DNA of 16,830 nt from JAKLDO01 sp035354435 (GCA_035354435.1 DAOQAY010000055.1:1-16830), one strand, 5' to 3'; counted from the first letter of the stretch, positions 6,726-14,347 are shown. Notes: generated by a model from the sequence alone, not told the origin. Numbers and translations: made by a program.

Positions 6726-8393
6726 TTAATCATCCCAAGTATAGACCTGTCCGTCGTATGTGACATCGTCCGCAATATTAAGTGAGGTACAGTTTTCAAT
6801 AGAAATATTTTTTAATACCGGATAATTCTTGTCACCGGCATAGTTTGATATAGCGGCTCCTCTTGCATACATCCACTGGGGACCGCCGTAATGAATCTGA
6901 TCAGCCGGCCAACAGCCTTCATAATTTGCACAGGAATAATAAACAGGTATTGTTCCTCCTTCCGGATCAGATTCATATCTTATCCATAAAGACACTCTTT
7001 CAGGTGTTGCATTGCCGCCGGAAATTGTCACTCCGTCAAGAACCGCCGTGCTGTTGACACCGTTTCCGTTATGTCTAATGACATTATATGAAGCGTTATC
7101 TCCGCTGAGAATAACTTTATTTGCTTCAGTATACCCTGCATCTGTAGAAAGTTTCCGTTCACTTAATGAGGTCTCGACACCAGTGAATCCGCCGTAAACA
7201 GTAGTGTTGTTAACAAGGGAAAAATGTTTATGCCTATTTGAAAAAGGTTGAGGTGTAGCCTGACCTGCTAAAGTGGCAAAATATGCTGCTCCGGCACCGT
7301 TACTGCCTGTTCTGACTTCGAACCACAGATGTTCAGGCCATGTTCCAGTCGCAGTATAAGCCATAGACACAGATTGTCCTGATTCTACGGTAAAATTAAA
7401 CCAGCTTGATGCTGTTCCGTTAGCAAGAGTAAGGTCGTTGTAAACTATTGTTCCGCCAATAGTTACTGTCAGGGTCGCACCGTACCAGCCGCTTGTTCCC
7501 CGTAATCTCAAAGAGTAATTACCAGCTGCGAAAGATGGCTTGTATGTTCCGCCTGCAACCCATATTTCAGCATCTTCAGTCGTTGCATCAGCAATAGATT
7601 TTTCTGCATCATCAAGTGCTCTCTGCAAGTCGGTATAAGCATCAGTCCAGCTTGTGCCGTTATTTGCCCCGGTAGCAGTTGATCTGACAAATATCCTTTT
7701 AGGAAGTATCAGCGAACTGCAATCAAGAAGACACTTGGGATTAGCTGCCGGATCGCATGCTTCATCAGTAATATCCAATGTTTTTACACAATTATCAAAT
7801 CCTGTGCAGTCGGCTCTCTGAATAATACCGTCTCCGCAGAAGTGATTCGTTCCGTCAATTTCCTTACATAGTTCCGTGCACACTTTACAGGGTTCTGTAA
7901 CACCGTAATCACAATATGGATTACCATTTAAAGCAAAACCTTTATCGCATTCTTCGCCTGTTTCCACAATTTCGTTACCGCATAAAGGCTCGGCATTATC
8001 TTCATCAACCTCAGTATCTGTTGAATCACTGTCAGGTGTCTCTGAATCATTATCAGGATTGATTATAGTATCGTTATCTCCAGTGTTTCCAGTGTCCCCA
8101 GTATCTCCTGTATTTCCAGTATCTCCTGTATTTCCAGTATTTCCTGTGTCCCCAGTATTGCCTGTATTTCCAGTATTTCCTGTGTCTCCAGTATCGCCTG
8201 TGTCTCCAGTATTGCCAGTATTGCCAGTGTCTCCTCCGATATCTTCAATGCAGAGTCCGTCTTTACAGATCAGTCCTGATTCGCAATCAAGAGCAGTAAT
8301 ACAAGTACCGTCTCCTTCCGTATCTTTAGAAGTACAGGATATCGACACAAAAAACATAAAAAGTGTTAAACTTAAAATCGCATAACTTTTCAT
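6726..8393 (-). CDS. Mosaic lipoprotein with DTG stalk, Myxo-type Cys repeats and a short beta-helix
   Basis: The protein has 555 residues; ATG 8393 has AAGGA upstream. Its signal peptide ends SISC (Cys20), followed by the four-Cys module CITALDCESGLICKDGLC (31-48), 17 (D/N)TG triplets (55-105) and an acidic linker. Two Cys-rich segments follow: CGNEIVETGEECDKG (138-152), then CGDGIIQRADC onward to C225. The beta-helix entry RIFVRSTATGANNGTSW starts at 233 and EIWVAGGTYKP at 276, as in the next gene. About 95 residues of beta-strand-rich sequence (290-384) interrupt it before HFSLVNNTTVYGGF. The protein stops soon after the first rung (ARGAAISNYAG) and lacks the remaining FxxN/GGAI rungs and the GAYEF end. 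It is first in the lipoprotein group, downstream of a promoter. The ligand is unknown. Confidence 0.85.
   Translation of the reverse strand: MKSYAILSLTLFMFFVSISCTSKDTEGDGTCITALDCESGLICKDGLCIEDIGGDTGNTGNTGDTGDTGDTGNTGNTGNTGDTGNTGNTGDTGNTGDTGDTGNTGDNDTIINPDNDSETPDSDSTDTEVDEDNAEPLCGNEIVETGEECDKGFALNGNPYCDYGVTEPCKVCTELCKEIDGTNHFCGDGIIQRADCTGFDNCVKTLDITDEACDPAANPKCLLDCSSLILPKRIFVRSTATGANNGTSWTDAYTDLQRALDDAEKSIADATTEDAEIWVAGGTYKPSFAAGNYSLRLRGTSGWYGATLTVTIGGTIVYNDLTLANGTASSWFNFTVESGQSVSMAYTATGTWPEHLWFEVRTGSNGAGAAYFATLAGQATPQPFSNRHKHFSLVNNTTVYGGFTGVETSLSERKLSTDAGYTEANKVILSGDNASYNVIRHNGNGVNSTAVLDGVTISGGNATPERVSLWIRYESDPEGGTIPVYYSCANYEGCWPADQIHYGGPQWMYARGAAISNYAGDKNYPVLKNISIENCTSLNIADDVTYDGQVYTWDD
8079..8231 (-). 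repeat. 17 nine-base units encoding (D/N)TG
   Basis: Seventeen 9-nt units encode DTG/NTG in the order D N N D D D N N N D N N D N D D N. The first eight match the order in the lipoprotein gene at 2830-4785, so the two tracts share an origin and have since changed length. They encode the stalk next to the lipid anchor. Confidence 0.88.
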
Positions 8394-8426
8394 GATAAAA
8401 ATCCTTAATTAATTAAAACACACAGT

Positions 8427-8455
8427 ATTTTATATTCTTACAATATTTGAGTCAA
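8427..8455 (-). promoter_or_regulatory. Promoter of the lipoprotein genes
   Basis: On the minus strand TTGACT (8455-8450) is followed by 17 nt and TAAAAT (8432-8427). The -35 box lies inside the last codons of the radical SAM gene and the -10 just after its stop, 34 nt before the first lipoprotein ATG. It would allow the four lipoproteins to be expressed apart from the upstream genes. I see no terminator between the radical SAM gene and this group, so read-through is also likely. Confidence 0.6.
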
Positions 8456-9934
8456 GGTTATAATCGGTTTTGAAAAGTCTTCGGAAAATGTAAAAGAGTC
8501 TGACCATTCACCATTTAAAGATTTTTTAAACCATTGTTTTCTTAAAATAGATCGTTGAAAATATTTGCTATTTTCAGCGTCGCCGTCGTTTTTTCCTGAT
8601 AGCAGATAGTTCAGGAACCGGGATATTTTAAGAAGTGCCGCGATATCAGCTCTTTCATTTTCGTTGAAAGGGTAGATTGCTGATCCTCTGCAAAGTCTGA
8701 GGTTTTCGGGTATTCCAGTTTTTTCAAACATCGGAACTCCCGGAACAAGATAAAGCGGACTCAGACCGCATTTTATTCCCATTTTGTGAAGGCGTAACAT
8801 AGTTTCAAGAGTATTTTGTAAAGATGTTCCGGGCAGTCCGGGTATCAGAAATACTTCGATCTCGATCTTTCCATTGACAGCTTTATTTATTGCCTCGATC
8901 TCTGAGAGTCCGTGAGGCCTGTTCAATTCAGATGAAACTTTGCCTGAACCGCTGACAAGTGACAGGTCCAGCTTTATAAATCCGGCATCGGAAAGTTTAT
9001 CTGCAATATGAACAATATTCTTTGCAGTAAGTCCGTTCATGGCAGTGAATTCAAGCCCTAGTTTGTGAAAATGTTTAAGCAGTTCAATAAGTTCTATGGC
9101 AAATTCAGTGTCTGAAAAAATGTCATCATCTTCAATATCAACAATCTGAACTCCGAGTTTTAAAAGATATTCCAGCTCTTTTTTTATGTGGGAAATATCT
9201 CTTCTTTCAAAAACATTCGCCCTGTGAATGGAGCAGAAAGAACATTTGTTTTTACAGCCTGACGAAAAAACAGTTTTAGCGATCTTTTTCTTTTTATATA
9301 TTCTGAAATCCTCTCTTTGAGGTATTATTCCGCCAGTCCACGCAGATTCAATCGAGGGCTTATTAATAAAAACCTCACCATTTTCTTTGTAGATAAGTCC
9401 AGCAACTTCGCTAAAGTGAATTTTCCCCGAAACAGCGTCTGCAAACTGGACCATCGACACAGTTCCGCATCCGTATATCAGATAATCGGCGTTAGTTTCT
9501 TTCCCAAGAAGTTCTTTTTGAGCTCCTATTGCTGTTCCGCCAATGACGACAGGATTTGAAAAGACATTTTTTATTTCAGATACCAAATTCTCGACATCGG
9601 GGTGATATGCCGAAAAGAGAGAACTTATTCCGATAATGTCATACTTTCCTTTAATGATGAATTCACAGATCTTTGTAAAACTGTCACCAAACCTTTTGTA
9701 TCCGGAATGTAGTGAAAAAGGGGAATGATCTTCTTCGTAATATGTTGCAAGGTATTGAAATTCTTCCGGTAATTTCTGTTTTTTCACTTTGCCTGAAGCT
9801 GTCGCATCATAAATATCAACTGAATGTCCTGCATTTAAAAGAGCTTTTTTTATATATAGAAGCCCGAGAGGTTCCATTCTGTGAGAAGTGCTGTAAAAAT
9901 CAAAAACGGGAGGAGAAATAAGAAGGATGTTCAA
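8438..9934 (-). CDS. Radical SAM protein with N-terminal B12-binding-like domain
   Basis: This 498-residue protein starts with a Rossmann-like domain typical of B12-binding radical SAM proteins: MNILLISPPV, PLGLLYIKKALLNAGH, DIIGISS and VVIGGT (1-200). The cobalamin ligand motif DxHxxG is not seen, which is common in this class. The cluster motif is C227-x3-C231-x2-C234 in SSGCKNKCSFC, and the barrel runs to about 400 (VDIEDDDIFSD, IEVFLIPGLPGTS). It would cleave S-adenosylmethionine to start radical chemistry; the substrate cannot be told. The start is TTG at 9934, whose bases form TTGA with the stop of the preceding gene. GGAG lies 9 nt upstream, and the N-terminus is family-typical, so TTG is preferred over the Met at residue 20. 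It could modify a lipid, cofactor or protein. Confidence 0.88.
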   Translation of the reverse strand: MNILLISPPVFDFYSTSHRMEPLGLLYIKKALLNAGHSVDIYDATASGKVKKQKLPEEFQYLATYYEEDHSPFSLHSGYKRFGDSFTKICEFIIKGKYDIIGISSLFSAYHPDVENLVSEIKNVFSNPVVIGGTAIGAQKELLGKETNADYLIYGCGTVSMVQFADAVSGKIHFSEVAGLIYKENGEVFINKPSIESAWTGGIIPQREDFRIYKKKKIAKTVFSSGCKNKCSFCSIHRANVFERRDISHIKKELEYLLKLGVQIVDIEDDDIFSDTEFAIELIELLKHFHKLGLEFTAMNGLTAKNIVHIADKLSDAGFIKLDLSLVSGSGKVSSELNRPHGLSEIEAINKAVNGKIEIEVFLIPGLPGTSLQNTLETMLRLHKMGIKCGLSPLYLVPGVPMFEKTGIPENLRLCRGSAIYPFNENERADIAALLKISRFLNYLLSGKNDGDAENSKYFQRSILRKQWFKKSLNGEWSDSFTFSEDFSKPIITLTQIL

Positions 9935-11181
9935 TTAATCCGGCTCCTTAAAATTTTGTTAATATCGGTAGCAGCTGAAACTGCCGTGGAAAAAGCGGCT
10001 TGAATGTTGTATCCGCCAGTGTCACCGTCAATATCAAGAACTTCACCGCAGAAATAAAGTTCTTCGATTATTTTTGACCGCATTGTTGCCGCATTAACCT
10101 CATTCAGATCGACACCGCCTTTTGTAACCATCGCATGATCGTACGAATCTTTAATAATATCAACCTGATATCTGCAAAGAAGTTCTGAAATGGAGCGAAT
10201 CTGTTTTTTAGAGACCGAGCCGCATAATGTTGAAGGATCAATTCCGGCAAGTTTTATTATTTCTAAGCTGAAATTCTGCGGAATCCCGATCTTGAAAAAG
10301 GTGTTTTCAATTTTCGCAGAAGGTTTTGATGAAAAAAGTTCAGTTATTTCAATTGCAGCTGTTTCAGCGTTAAAATCCGCAAAAAAATTAATGATAACGG
10401 TGTCTTCTGACCTCGGGTATCTCGAAAAATCAAGAACAAGAGGTCCGCTGATCCCTTTATGAGTTATAAGAAGTTCTCCGTTCCTTGATATTTTTGATAT
10501 GCCGTTCTTTAAAGTAATCGAGGCATTTTTGAAAGAATTTCCAGAAAGCTGCGCAAACGGCCATTGCTGAATTATAAAAGGAACAAGAGCAGGGGTCGTT
10601 TTAATTATTCTGTGTCCCAGTGACTGTGCAAAAGTGTATCCATCTCCAGTTGATCCAGTCTGGGGATATGATCTGCCGCCTGTTGAAATGACAACTATTT
10701 CGGAAATGAGTTCGCCGTTGCCGGTTTTTACTTTAAAAATTTTTTCTAAATTGTCGTATGTGATTGAATTAACTTGCAAATTAGTTTTTATCGAGTGTTT
10801 TTTTCTGAGTATTTCGTTTTTCAGCGCATCTATTACATCCTTAGAATTCAATGATTCAGGGAACATCTTTCCGTCTTCTCTTTCAAAAACAGGAACTTTT
10901 CTTTCACTGAAATAATCTGCAAGATTTTTATTCGAAAAACCGTAAAGAGCTTTTTTCAGGAATCTTCCATTATCGCCGTATGATCTGATAAATGACTCGA
11001 CATCTCCGCTGTGAGTAAGATTGCACTGCCCTGAACCGCTTATTCTGAGCTTGATTCCTATTTCAGAGGATTTTTCAATTAATACTGTTTTGAACCGTTC
11101 ATCAATCATTGCGGCGCACATAAGTCCGGCGGCACCTGCTCCGATGATGGTAATTTCTGATTTATCAGACTGGTTGGACAT
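9931..11181 (-). CDS. HI0933/BaiN-family FAD-dependent oxidoreductase
   Basis: This 416-residue cytoplasmic flavoprotein has an N-terminal dinucleotide fold IIGAGAAGLMCA (12-23). The family signatures SGSGQCNLTH (48-57), VISTGGRSYPQTGSTGDGY and, near the end, KGGVDLNEVNAATMRSK and FCGEVLDIDGDTGGYNIQ bind FAD. The family (YhiN, HI0933, BaiN) contains NAD(P)H- or flavin-dependent reductases; BaiN acts on bile-acid intermediates, but most members have no known substrate, so that activity should not be assumed. It begins 1 nt after the ROK kinase stop and its own stop overlaps the next start, so the three are surely co-transcribed. AAAGG precedes the ATG. Confidence 0.9.
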   Translation of the reverse strand: MSNQSDKSEITIIGAGAAGLMCAAMIDERFKTVLIEKSSEIGIKLRISGSGQCNLTHSGDVESFIRSYGDNGRFLKKALYGFSNKNLADYFSERKVPVFEREDGKMFPESLNSKDVIDALKNEILRKKHSIKTNLQVNSITYDNLEKIFKVKTGNGELISEIVVISTGGRSYPQTGSTGDGYTFAQSLGHRIIKTTPALVPFIIQQWPFAQLSGNSFKNASITLKNGISKISRNGELLITHKGISGPLVLDFSRYPRSEDTVIINFFADFNAETAAIEITELFSSKPSAKIENTFFKIGIPQNFSLEIIKLAGIDPSTLCGSVSKKQIRSISELLCRYQVDIIKDSYDHAMVTKGGVDLNEVNAATMRSKIIEELYFCGEVLDIDGDTGGYNIQAAFSTAVSAATDINKILRSRIN

Positions 11182-11182
11182 A

Positions 11183-12058
11183 TCAGACCTTTTCTTTAAA
11201 AAGTAGTTCGACTGCGCCTATTGCTCCGGAATCTGTTCCGAGTCCCGCTCTTACTATCTTTATATTTTTTGCACTTATTGAAAATGCCAGTTTTTTTACA
11301 TTTTCCTGTAACGGATCAATGAAAATATGACCAAGGCTTGAAACTCCGCCGCCTACAACAACTATTTCTGGATTAAGAAGAGTCGTTATGTTCGAAAGAT
11401 AAATGCTCAGTCCGTGTATTAAATGGTTCAGCGCTTTTTGCGCTCCGGGGTCATTCTGCTTTATCAGTTCAGCAATTTTCTCAGTTGAAATGCCGAAAAG
11501 TCTTTCAATGGCAGGTCCTGCAAAAACAGTTTCCAGTATTGAGCCGTCAAGCAGAATGAACTGTCCGAATTCTCCAGCTGCACCATCGGCACCGTGATAT
11601 ATTTTCCCATCTGTGATTATTGCACCGCCAATTCCTGTGCTTACCGTAACATAAAACACATGGCGAAAACCTCTGGCGGCACCGAGTCTTACTTCAGCAA
11701 GTCCGGCAACCCGTGCATCATTTTCAACGACAACTTCTGTTTTAAATTTTTTCCTGAAAATATTTCCTACACCTATGTTTTTCCATCCATAAACATTTGG
11801 ACAGTCATAGACAGTTCCTGTTTTATGATCGACAGGTCCCGGAACTCCAATACCGATCCCGCTTAGTGAATAAGGGTCGATTCCAGCTTCAAGACAGCCT
11901 TTTTCAACTGATCTGAACATGTTGCTGATAACATGCTCTACACCTTCGGGAGATTCCGTGGCAAATTTGACTTTTGAGAGTAAAGCTCTGTTCTCATCCG
12001 TGATTACGGTCAATATTTTTGTTCCGCCGAGGTCGATACCTGCAAAAAATTTGTTCAT
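11183..12058 (-). CDS. ROK-family sugar kinase lacking the usual zinc site
   Basis: The protein has 291 residues from the ATG at 12058, which has GGGAG 5 nt upstream; an in-frame TTG at 12070 lies upstream of that site and is less likely. The phosphate loop GIDLGGTK, the GIGVPGPVD segment, the END catalytic motif (Asp114), STGIGGAII and VVVGGGVSS are those of ROK glucokinase-like enzymes, which phosphorylate a hexose or amino sugar with ATP. There is no N-terminal helix-turn-helix, so it is a kinase and not a ROK repressor. The usual zinc motif CxCGxxGCxE is absent, and the His that normally follows GE(I/F)G is Gln (GEFGQ, residue 166). The change affects the substrate-side loop, so glucose specificity cannot be assumed. 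It is first in a tight three-gene run. Confidence 0.88.
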   Translation of the reverse strand: MNKFFAGIDLGGTKILTVITDENRALLSKVKFATESPEGVEHVISNMFRSVEKGCLEAGIDPYSLSGIGIGVPGPVDHKTGTVYDCPNVYGWKNIGVGNIFRKKFKTEVVVENDARVAGLAEVRLGAARGFRHVFYVTVSTGIGGAIITDGKIYHGADGAAGEFGQFILLDGSILETVFAGPAIERLFGISTEKIAELIKQNDPGAQKALNHLIHGLSIYLSNITTLLNPEIVVVGGGVSSLGHIFIDPLQENVKKLAFSISAKNIKIVRAGLGTDSGAIGAVELLFKEKV

Positions 12059-12091
12059 AAGCACTCCCAAATTAACCTGTCAGTAAAAGGG

Positions 12092-12119
12092 ATTATACAG
12101 TGTTTTCACTAGTTTTCCA
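12092..12119 (-). promoter_or_regulatory. Promoter of the ROK kinase operon
   Basis: On the minus strand a perfect -10 box TATAAT (12097-12092) lies 16 nt from a weaker -35, TGGAAA (12119-12114). The spacer contains a small dyad AGTG-AAAA-CACT. The transcript start would be about 25-30 nt before the kinase ATG. It is divergent from the secG promoter. Confidence 0.6.
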
Positions 12120-12137
12120 TATTTAAGAAGAAAAAGT

Positions 12138-12165
12138 TTGACAATATCGGTTAAAGAATTATAAA
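12138..12165 (+). promoter_or_regulatory. Promoter of secG
   Basis: A perfect TTGACA (12138-12143) is followed by 16 nt and TATAAA (12160-12165), 41 nt before the preferred secG start. The two divergent promoters face away from each other with their -35 boxes 18 nt apart. Confidence 0.72.
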
Positions 12166-12206
12166 TTACACGCTGTCGATTTTTTGACACTTTTATGAGG
12201 TTAGAG

Positions 12207-12581
12207 ATGTTTGTTACATTTGCAGTAATTCAGGTTGTTATCTGTATCCTGCTTGTTGTCGTTATCCTTCTTCAGGAAGGTAAAAAGGGAATGGGAGCTA
12301 TCTTCGGAGGATCCAGCAGTTCCATTTTCGGTGCGAGGGGTGCAGCCAATGTTCTTACAAAAGTAACATCTGTCCTTGCTATTCTCTTTATGCTTAACTC
12401 AGTCTGGATGTCATATATTTCAAGCAGGGATGCTTCTGTTGTCGATTCAGTTGTTGAAGAGACATCAGAAAATGTTGAGACAAAACCTGTTGAACAAGCT
12501 CCGGTAGAAAAGAAAGAGGAAGCTGCTCCAGTAGAGAAAAAAGAAGAAGCTCCGGTTCAGGAACCAGCTCCGGCTAAGTAG
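12207..12581 (+). CDS. secG: SecG subunit of the SecYEG translocase
   Basis: SecG has two membrane helices and stimulates SecA-driven export through SecYE. Here helix 1 is FVTFAVIQVVICILLVVVIL, followed by the family loop LLQEGKKGMGAIFGG and SSSSIFGARGA. Helix 2 is VLAILFMLNSVWMSYI. A charged tail rich in Glu, Pro, Lys and Ala (VEKKEEA repeats) covers roughly the last 50 residues; such tails vary in this family. I place the start at the ATG at 12207 (124 residues) because GAGG lies 6 nt before it. An in-frame ATG at 12195 adds four residues but has no ribosome site. A tRNA-Leu follows 48 nt later with no terminator between, as is common for secG. Confidence 0.93.
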   Translation: MFVTFAVIQVVICILLVVVILLQEGKKGMGAIFGGSSSSIFGARGAANVLTKVTSVLAILFMLNSVWMSYISSRDASVVDSVVEETSENVETKPVEQAPVEKKEEAAPVEKKEEAPVQEPAPAK

Positions 12582-12629
12582 GTATTTGTTCTTTTTGATT
12601 TGAGTTTTTGAGTTTTCCCACCGAATAGT

Positions 12630-12717
12630 GCAGAAGTGGTGGAATTGGTAGACACGTAAGACTAAGGATCTTATGCCTATTACTGGTGTGGGGGTTCGAG
12701 TCCCCCCTTCTGCACCA
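12630..12717 (+). tRNA. tRNA-Leu, anticodon AAG
   Basis: The complete class II cloverleaf has acceptor GCAGAAG/CTTCTGC, D stem GTG/CAC, anticodon stem TAAGA/TCTTA with loop CTAAGGA, a long variable arm (TGCCTATTACTGGTGT), T arm GGGGG-TTCGAGT-CCCCC, discriminator A and encoded CCA (12715-12717). The anticodon at loop positions 34-36 is AAG, reading Leu CUU. A34 is unusual for a bacterial Leu tRNA. It is probably transcribed with secG. Confidence 0.95.
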
Positions 12718-12723
12718 ATATTT

Positions 12724-12748
12724 AAACCTCCTTCGGGAGGTTTTTTTT
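12724..12748 (+). terminator. Rho-independent terminator after tRNA-Leu
   Basis: A hairpin AAACCTCC-TTCG-GGAGGTTT (8 bp with a stable TTCG loop) runs straight into a T tract ending at 12748. It lies 7 nt after the CCA end of the tRNA and closes the secG-tRNA transcript. Confidence 0.92.
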
Positions 12749-12774
12749 ATTTCAGGTCATTATTGAAATTCCAT

Positions 12775-12803
12775 GAAATAAAAAAGGCAGTCCGGAGACT
12801 GCC
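12775..12803 (-). terminator. Rho-independent terminator of the hydrogenase/signalling operon
   Basis: On the minus strand GGCAGTC-TCCG-GACTGCC (7-bp stem, 12803-12786) is followed by TTTTTTATTTC. It lies 25 nt after the stop of the last receiver gene. Together with the plus-strand hairpin at 12724 it separates two convergent operons. Confidence 0.9.
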
Positions 12804-12828
12804 TGAAAATGATGAATTTCGCTAGATT

Positions 12829-13209
12829 TTACTTTGTAAGTTTTTCGATCATTTCGATAAGTTTTGCAGGAGCTGTGGGTTTGTCCAGCACTCTTACAAT
12901 ATTGTTCCATGTGAATTTGTCCTGAGCAAGCCAGTTCGGGTTGTTGCCGTCGCTCGTAAGAAGAATGATGGGAACATTCGGAAGATTTTTGTCTGTGCTG
13001 ATCTTCTTTGCAAGTTCAAGCCCTGCGGTTTTGTGTTCCATCATGACATCAAGAATGATGATGTCTACTTTGATACCTTTCTTAAGTGTCTCTTCTGCTT
13101 CTCTGGCACTCATTGCTGTAACAACTGAATAGCCTTTTGCTTCAAGAACGAGTTTGTTCTGTTCAATGATGTCGAGGTCGTCATCAACAAGAAATACTTT
13201 TTTAGACAT
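12829..13209 (-). CDS. Stand-alone response regulator receiver (second of two)
   Basis: This is a single CheY-like receiver of 126 residues with no output domain. The acidic triad DDD (9-11), phospho-acceptor Asp54 in IIILDVMMEHKTAG, Thr85 and Lys110 (LDKPTAP) are all present. Between Thr85 and Lys110 it carries an extended Trp-containing loop (NPNWLAQDKFTWNN), and it shares the MMEH segment after the phospho-Asp with the other lone receiver of this operon. The ATG at 13209 overlaps the end of the kinase gene by 8 nt and has GGAG 6 nt upstream, so the two are translationally coupled. It probably exchanges phosphate with the kinase; the final target is unknown. Confidence 0.92.
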   Translation of the reverse strand: MSKKVFLVDDDLDIIEQNKLVLEAKGYSVVTAMSAREAEETLKKGIKVDIIILDVMMEHKTAGLELAKKISTDKNLPNVPIILLTSDGNNPNWLAQDKFTWNNIVRVLDKPTAPAKLIEMIEKLTK

Positions 13210-14347
13210 TGTTTACTCCATCTATAACGGTTGACAAAAAAACATTAAATACGGTTCCTTTTCCTTCAGCCGACTCTACTTTAACTTCTCCGTCATAAAG
13301 TGCAATTATTTTTTTCAAAATTGACAAACCGAGTCCGCTTCCCGGAATATTGACAGTATATTTGTTTTTTATTCTTGAAAATTCCTTGAAGAGTTTTTCC
13401 TGATCTTCTGTACTCATTCCTATGCCGGTATCTTCACATCTTATGCTTATGCCGTTATCAAGTTTTCTTACGACAAGAAAGACCTTTCCACCTTCCACAT
13501 TATACTTTACTGCGTTTGTTAGAAGATTGTTAAGCACCATCTCAAATTCTCCTGAATCAAGTTTTGCGCTGAACTTGTCAGGAATTGAGTAATTTACTTC
13601 AACAGACTTTTCCCGTGCCATGATCTTAACCGATTCTATACAGCTTTCAACAATTTCAGAAACAGAGACCTGCTCCAGATACCTTTTTTTCTCTCCTGCG
13701 TCAATTTTTGTGAGGTCGAGAATATCCATGATCAGTCTTCTCATTCCTTCAAGCCTTTTGGCAGATCTTTCGATCATGTCATCATAGCTCGAAAGTTCAG
13801 GACCTTTCATCCTGCCTTCAATTATATGCAGATATCCTTCGACTGCAGCAAGAGGACTTTTAAGTTCGTGAGCGAGAACTCTGACAAATTCAAATTTTTC
13901 CTTTTTCTTCTCTTCGGTCATGGCGAGAACTTTAAGCCTCAGTATTCTTTGCTTTGCAGCTCTGTAGACCGAGGCTTGAAGATCTCTGGGAGTAAACGGT
14001 TTTGAAAGGAAGTCAAATGCGCCTTTTGCAGTTGCACTTATTGCAAGTTCCGCATCTGCCTGTCCTGTTATCATTACAACTACCGGATCACTTTTTTCAT
14101 TATTTTCTATCTTTTCGAGCAGTTCGGTTCCTGACATTCCCGGAAGCATATGATCAAGTACGATTATGTCAGGCGGAGTTTCTTTGATTATATTGAGTGC
14201 TTTTTCAGCACTGTCGGCAGTTTTTATCTCAAATTCATACTCATCATCAAGATAAGGAAGCTGGATCTTCATATCGCTCAGAATTGTTCTTCCTGAAATC
14301 CTTATGCTGTCTTCATCATCGACAATGAGCAGATTGAGTTTTTTCAT
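13202..14347 (-). CDS. Soluble receiver-histidine kinase hybrid
   Basis: The protein has 381 residues. An N-terminal receiver (1-130) has DDED (10-13), phospho-Asp65 in VLDHMLPGM, Thr94 and Lys116. A helical linker leads to a dimerisation domain with phospho-His160 in VLAHELKSPLAAVEG. The ATPase domain has the N box (NNLLTNAVKYN, about 272-282), G1 DTGIGM (about 305-310) and G2 GSGLGL (about 335-340). There is no membrane segment or PAS domain, so it acts in the cytoplasm, and its activity may be set by phosphorylation of its own receiver instead of by a bound ligand. It lies 15 nt after one lone receiver and overlaps the other. CGGAG precedes the ATG. Confidence 0.93.
   Translation of the reverse strand: MKKLNLLIVDDEDSIRISGRTILSDMKIQLPYLDDEYEFEIKTADSAEKALNIIKETPPDIIVLDHMLPGMSGTELLEKIENNEKSDPVVVMITGQADAELAISATAKGAFDFLSKPFTPRDLQASVYRAAKQRILRLKVLAMTEEKKKEKFEFVRVLAHELKSPLAAVEGYLHIIEGRMKGPELSSYDDMIERSAKRLEGMRRLIMDILDLTKIDAGEKKRYLEQVSVSEIVESCIESVKIMAREKSVEVNYSIPDKFSAKLDSGEFEMVLNNLLTNAVKYNVEGGKVFLVVRKLDNGISIRCEDTGIGMSTEDQEKLFKEFSRIKNKYTVNIPGSGLGLSILKKIIALYDGEVKVESAEGKGTVFNVFLSTVIDGVNNV

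Noticed and set aside
8079..8231. CRISPR-like periodic repeats
   Set aside because: The period is 9 bp, in frame with a coding sequence, with no unique spacers.
8059..8385. Plus-strand frame with SPVFPV repeats
   Set aside because: It is the complement of the DTG/NTG repeat tract and the lipoprotein N-terminus; it has no ribosome site of its own.
9931..11181. Bile-acid metabolism based on BaiN similarity
   Set aside because: The HI0933/BaiN family is broad and mostly uncharacterised; no other bai genes are present.
11183..12058. ROK-type transcriptional repressor
   Set aside because: There is no N-terminal helix-turn-helix; the protein begins directly with the ATP-binding loop, so it is a kinase.
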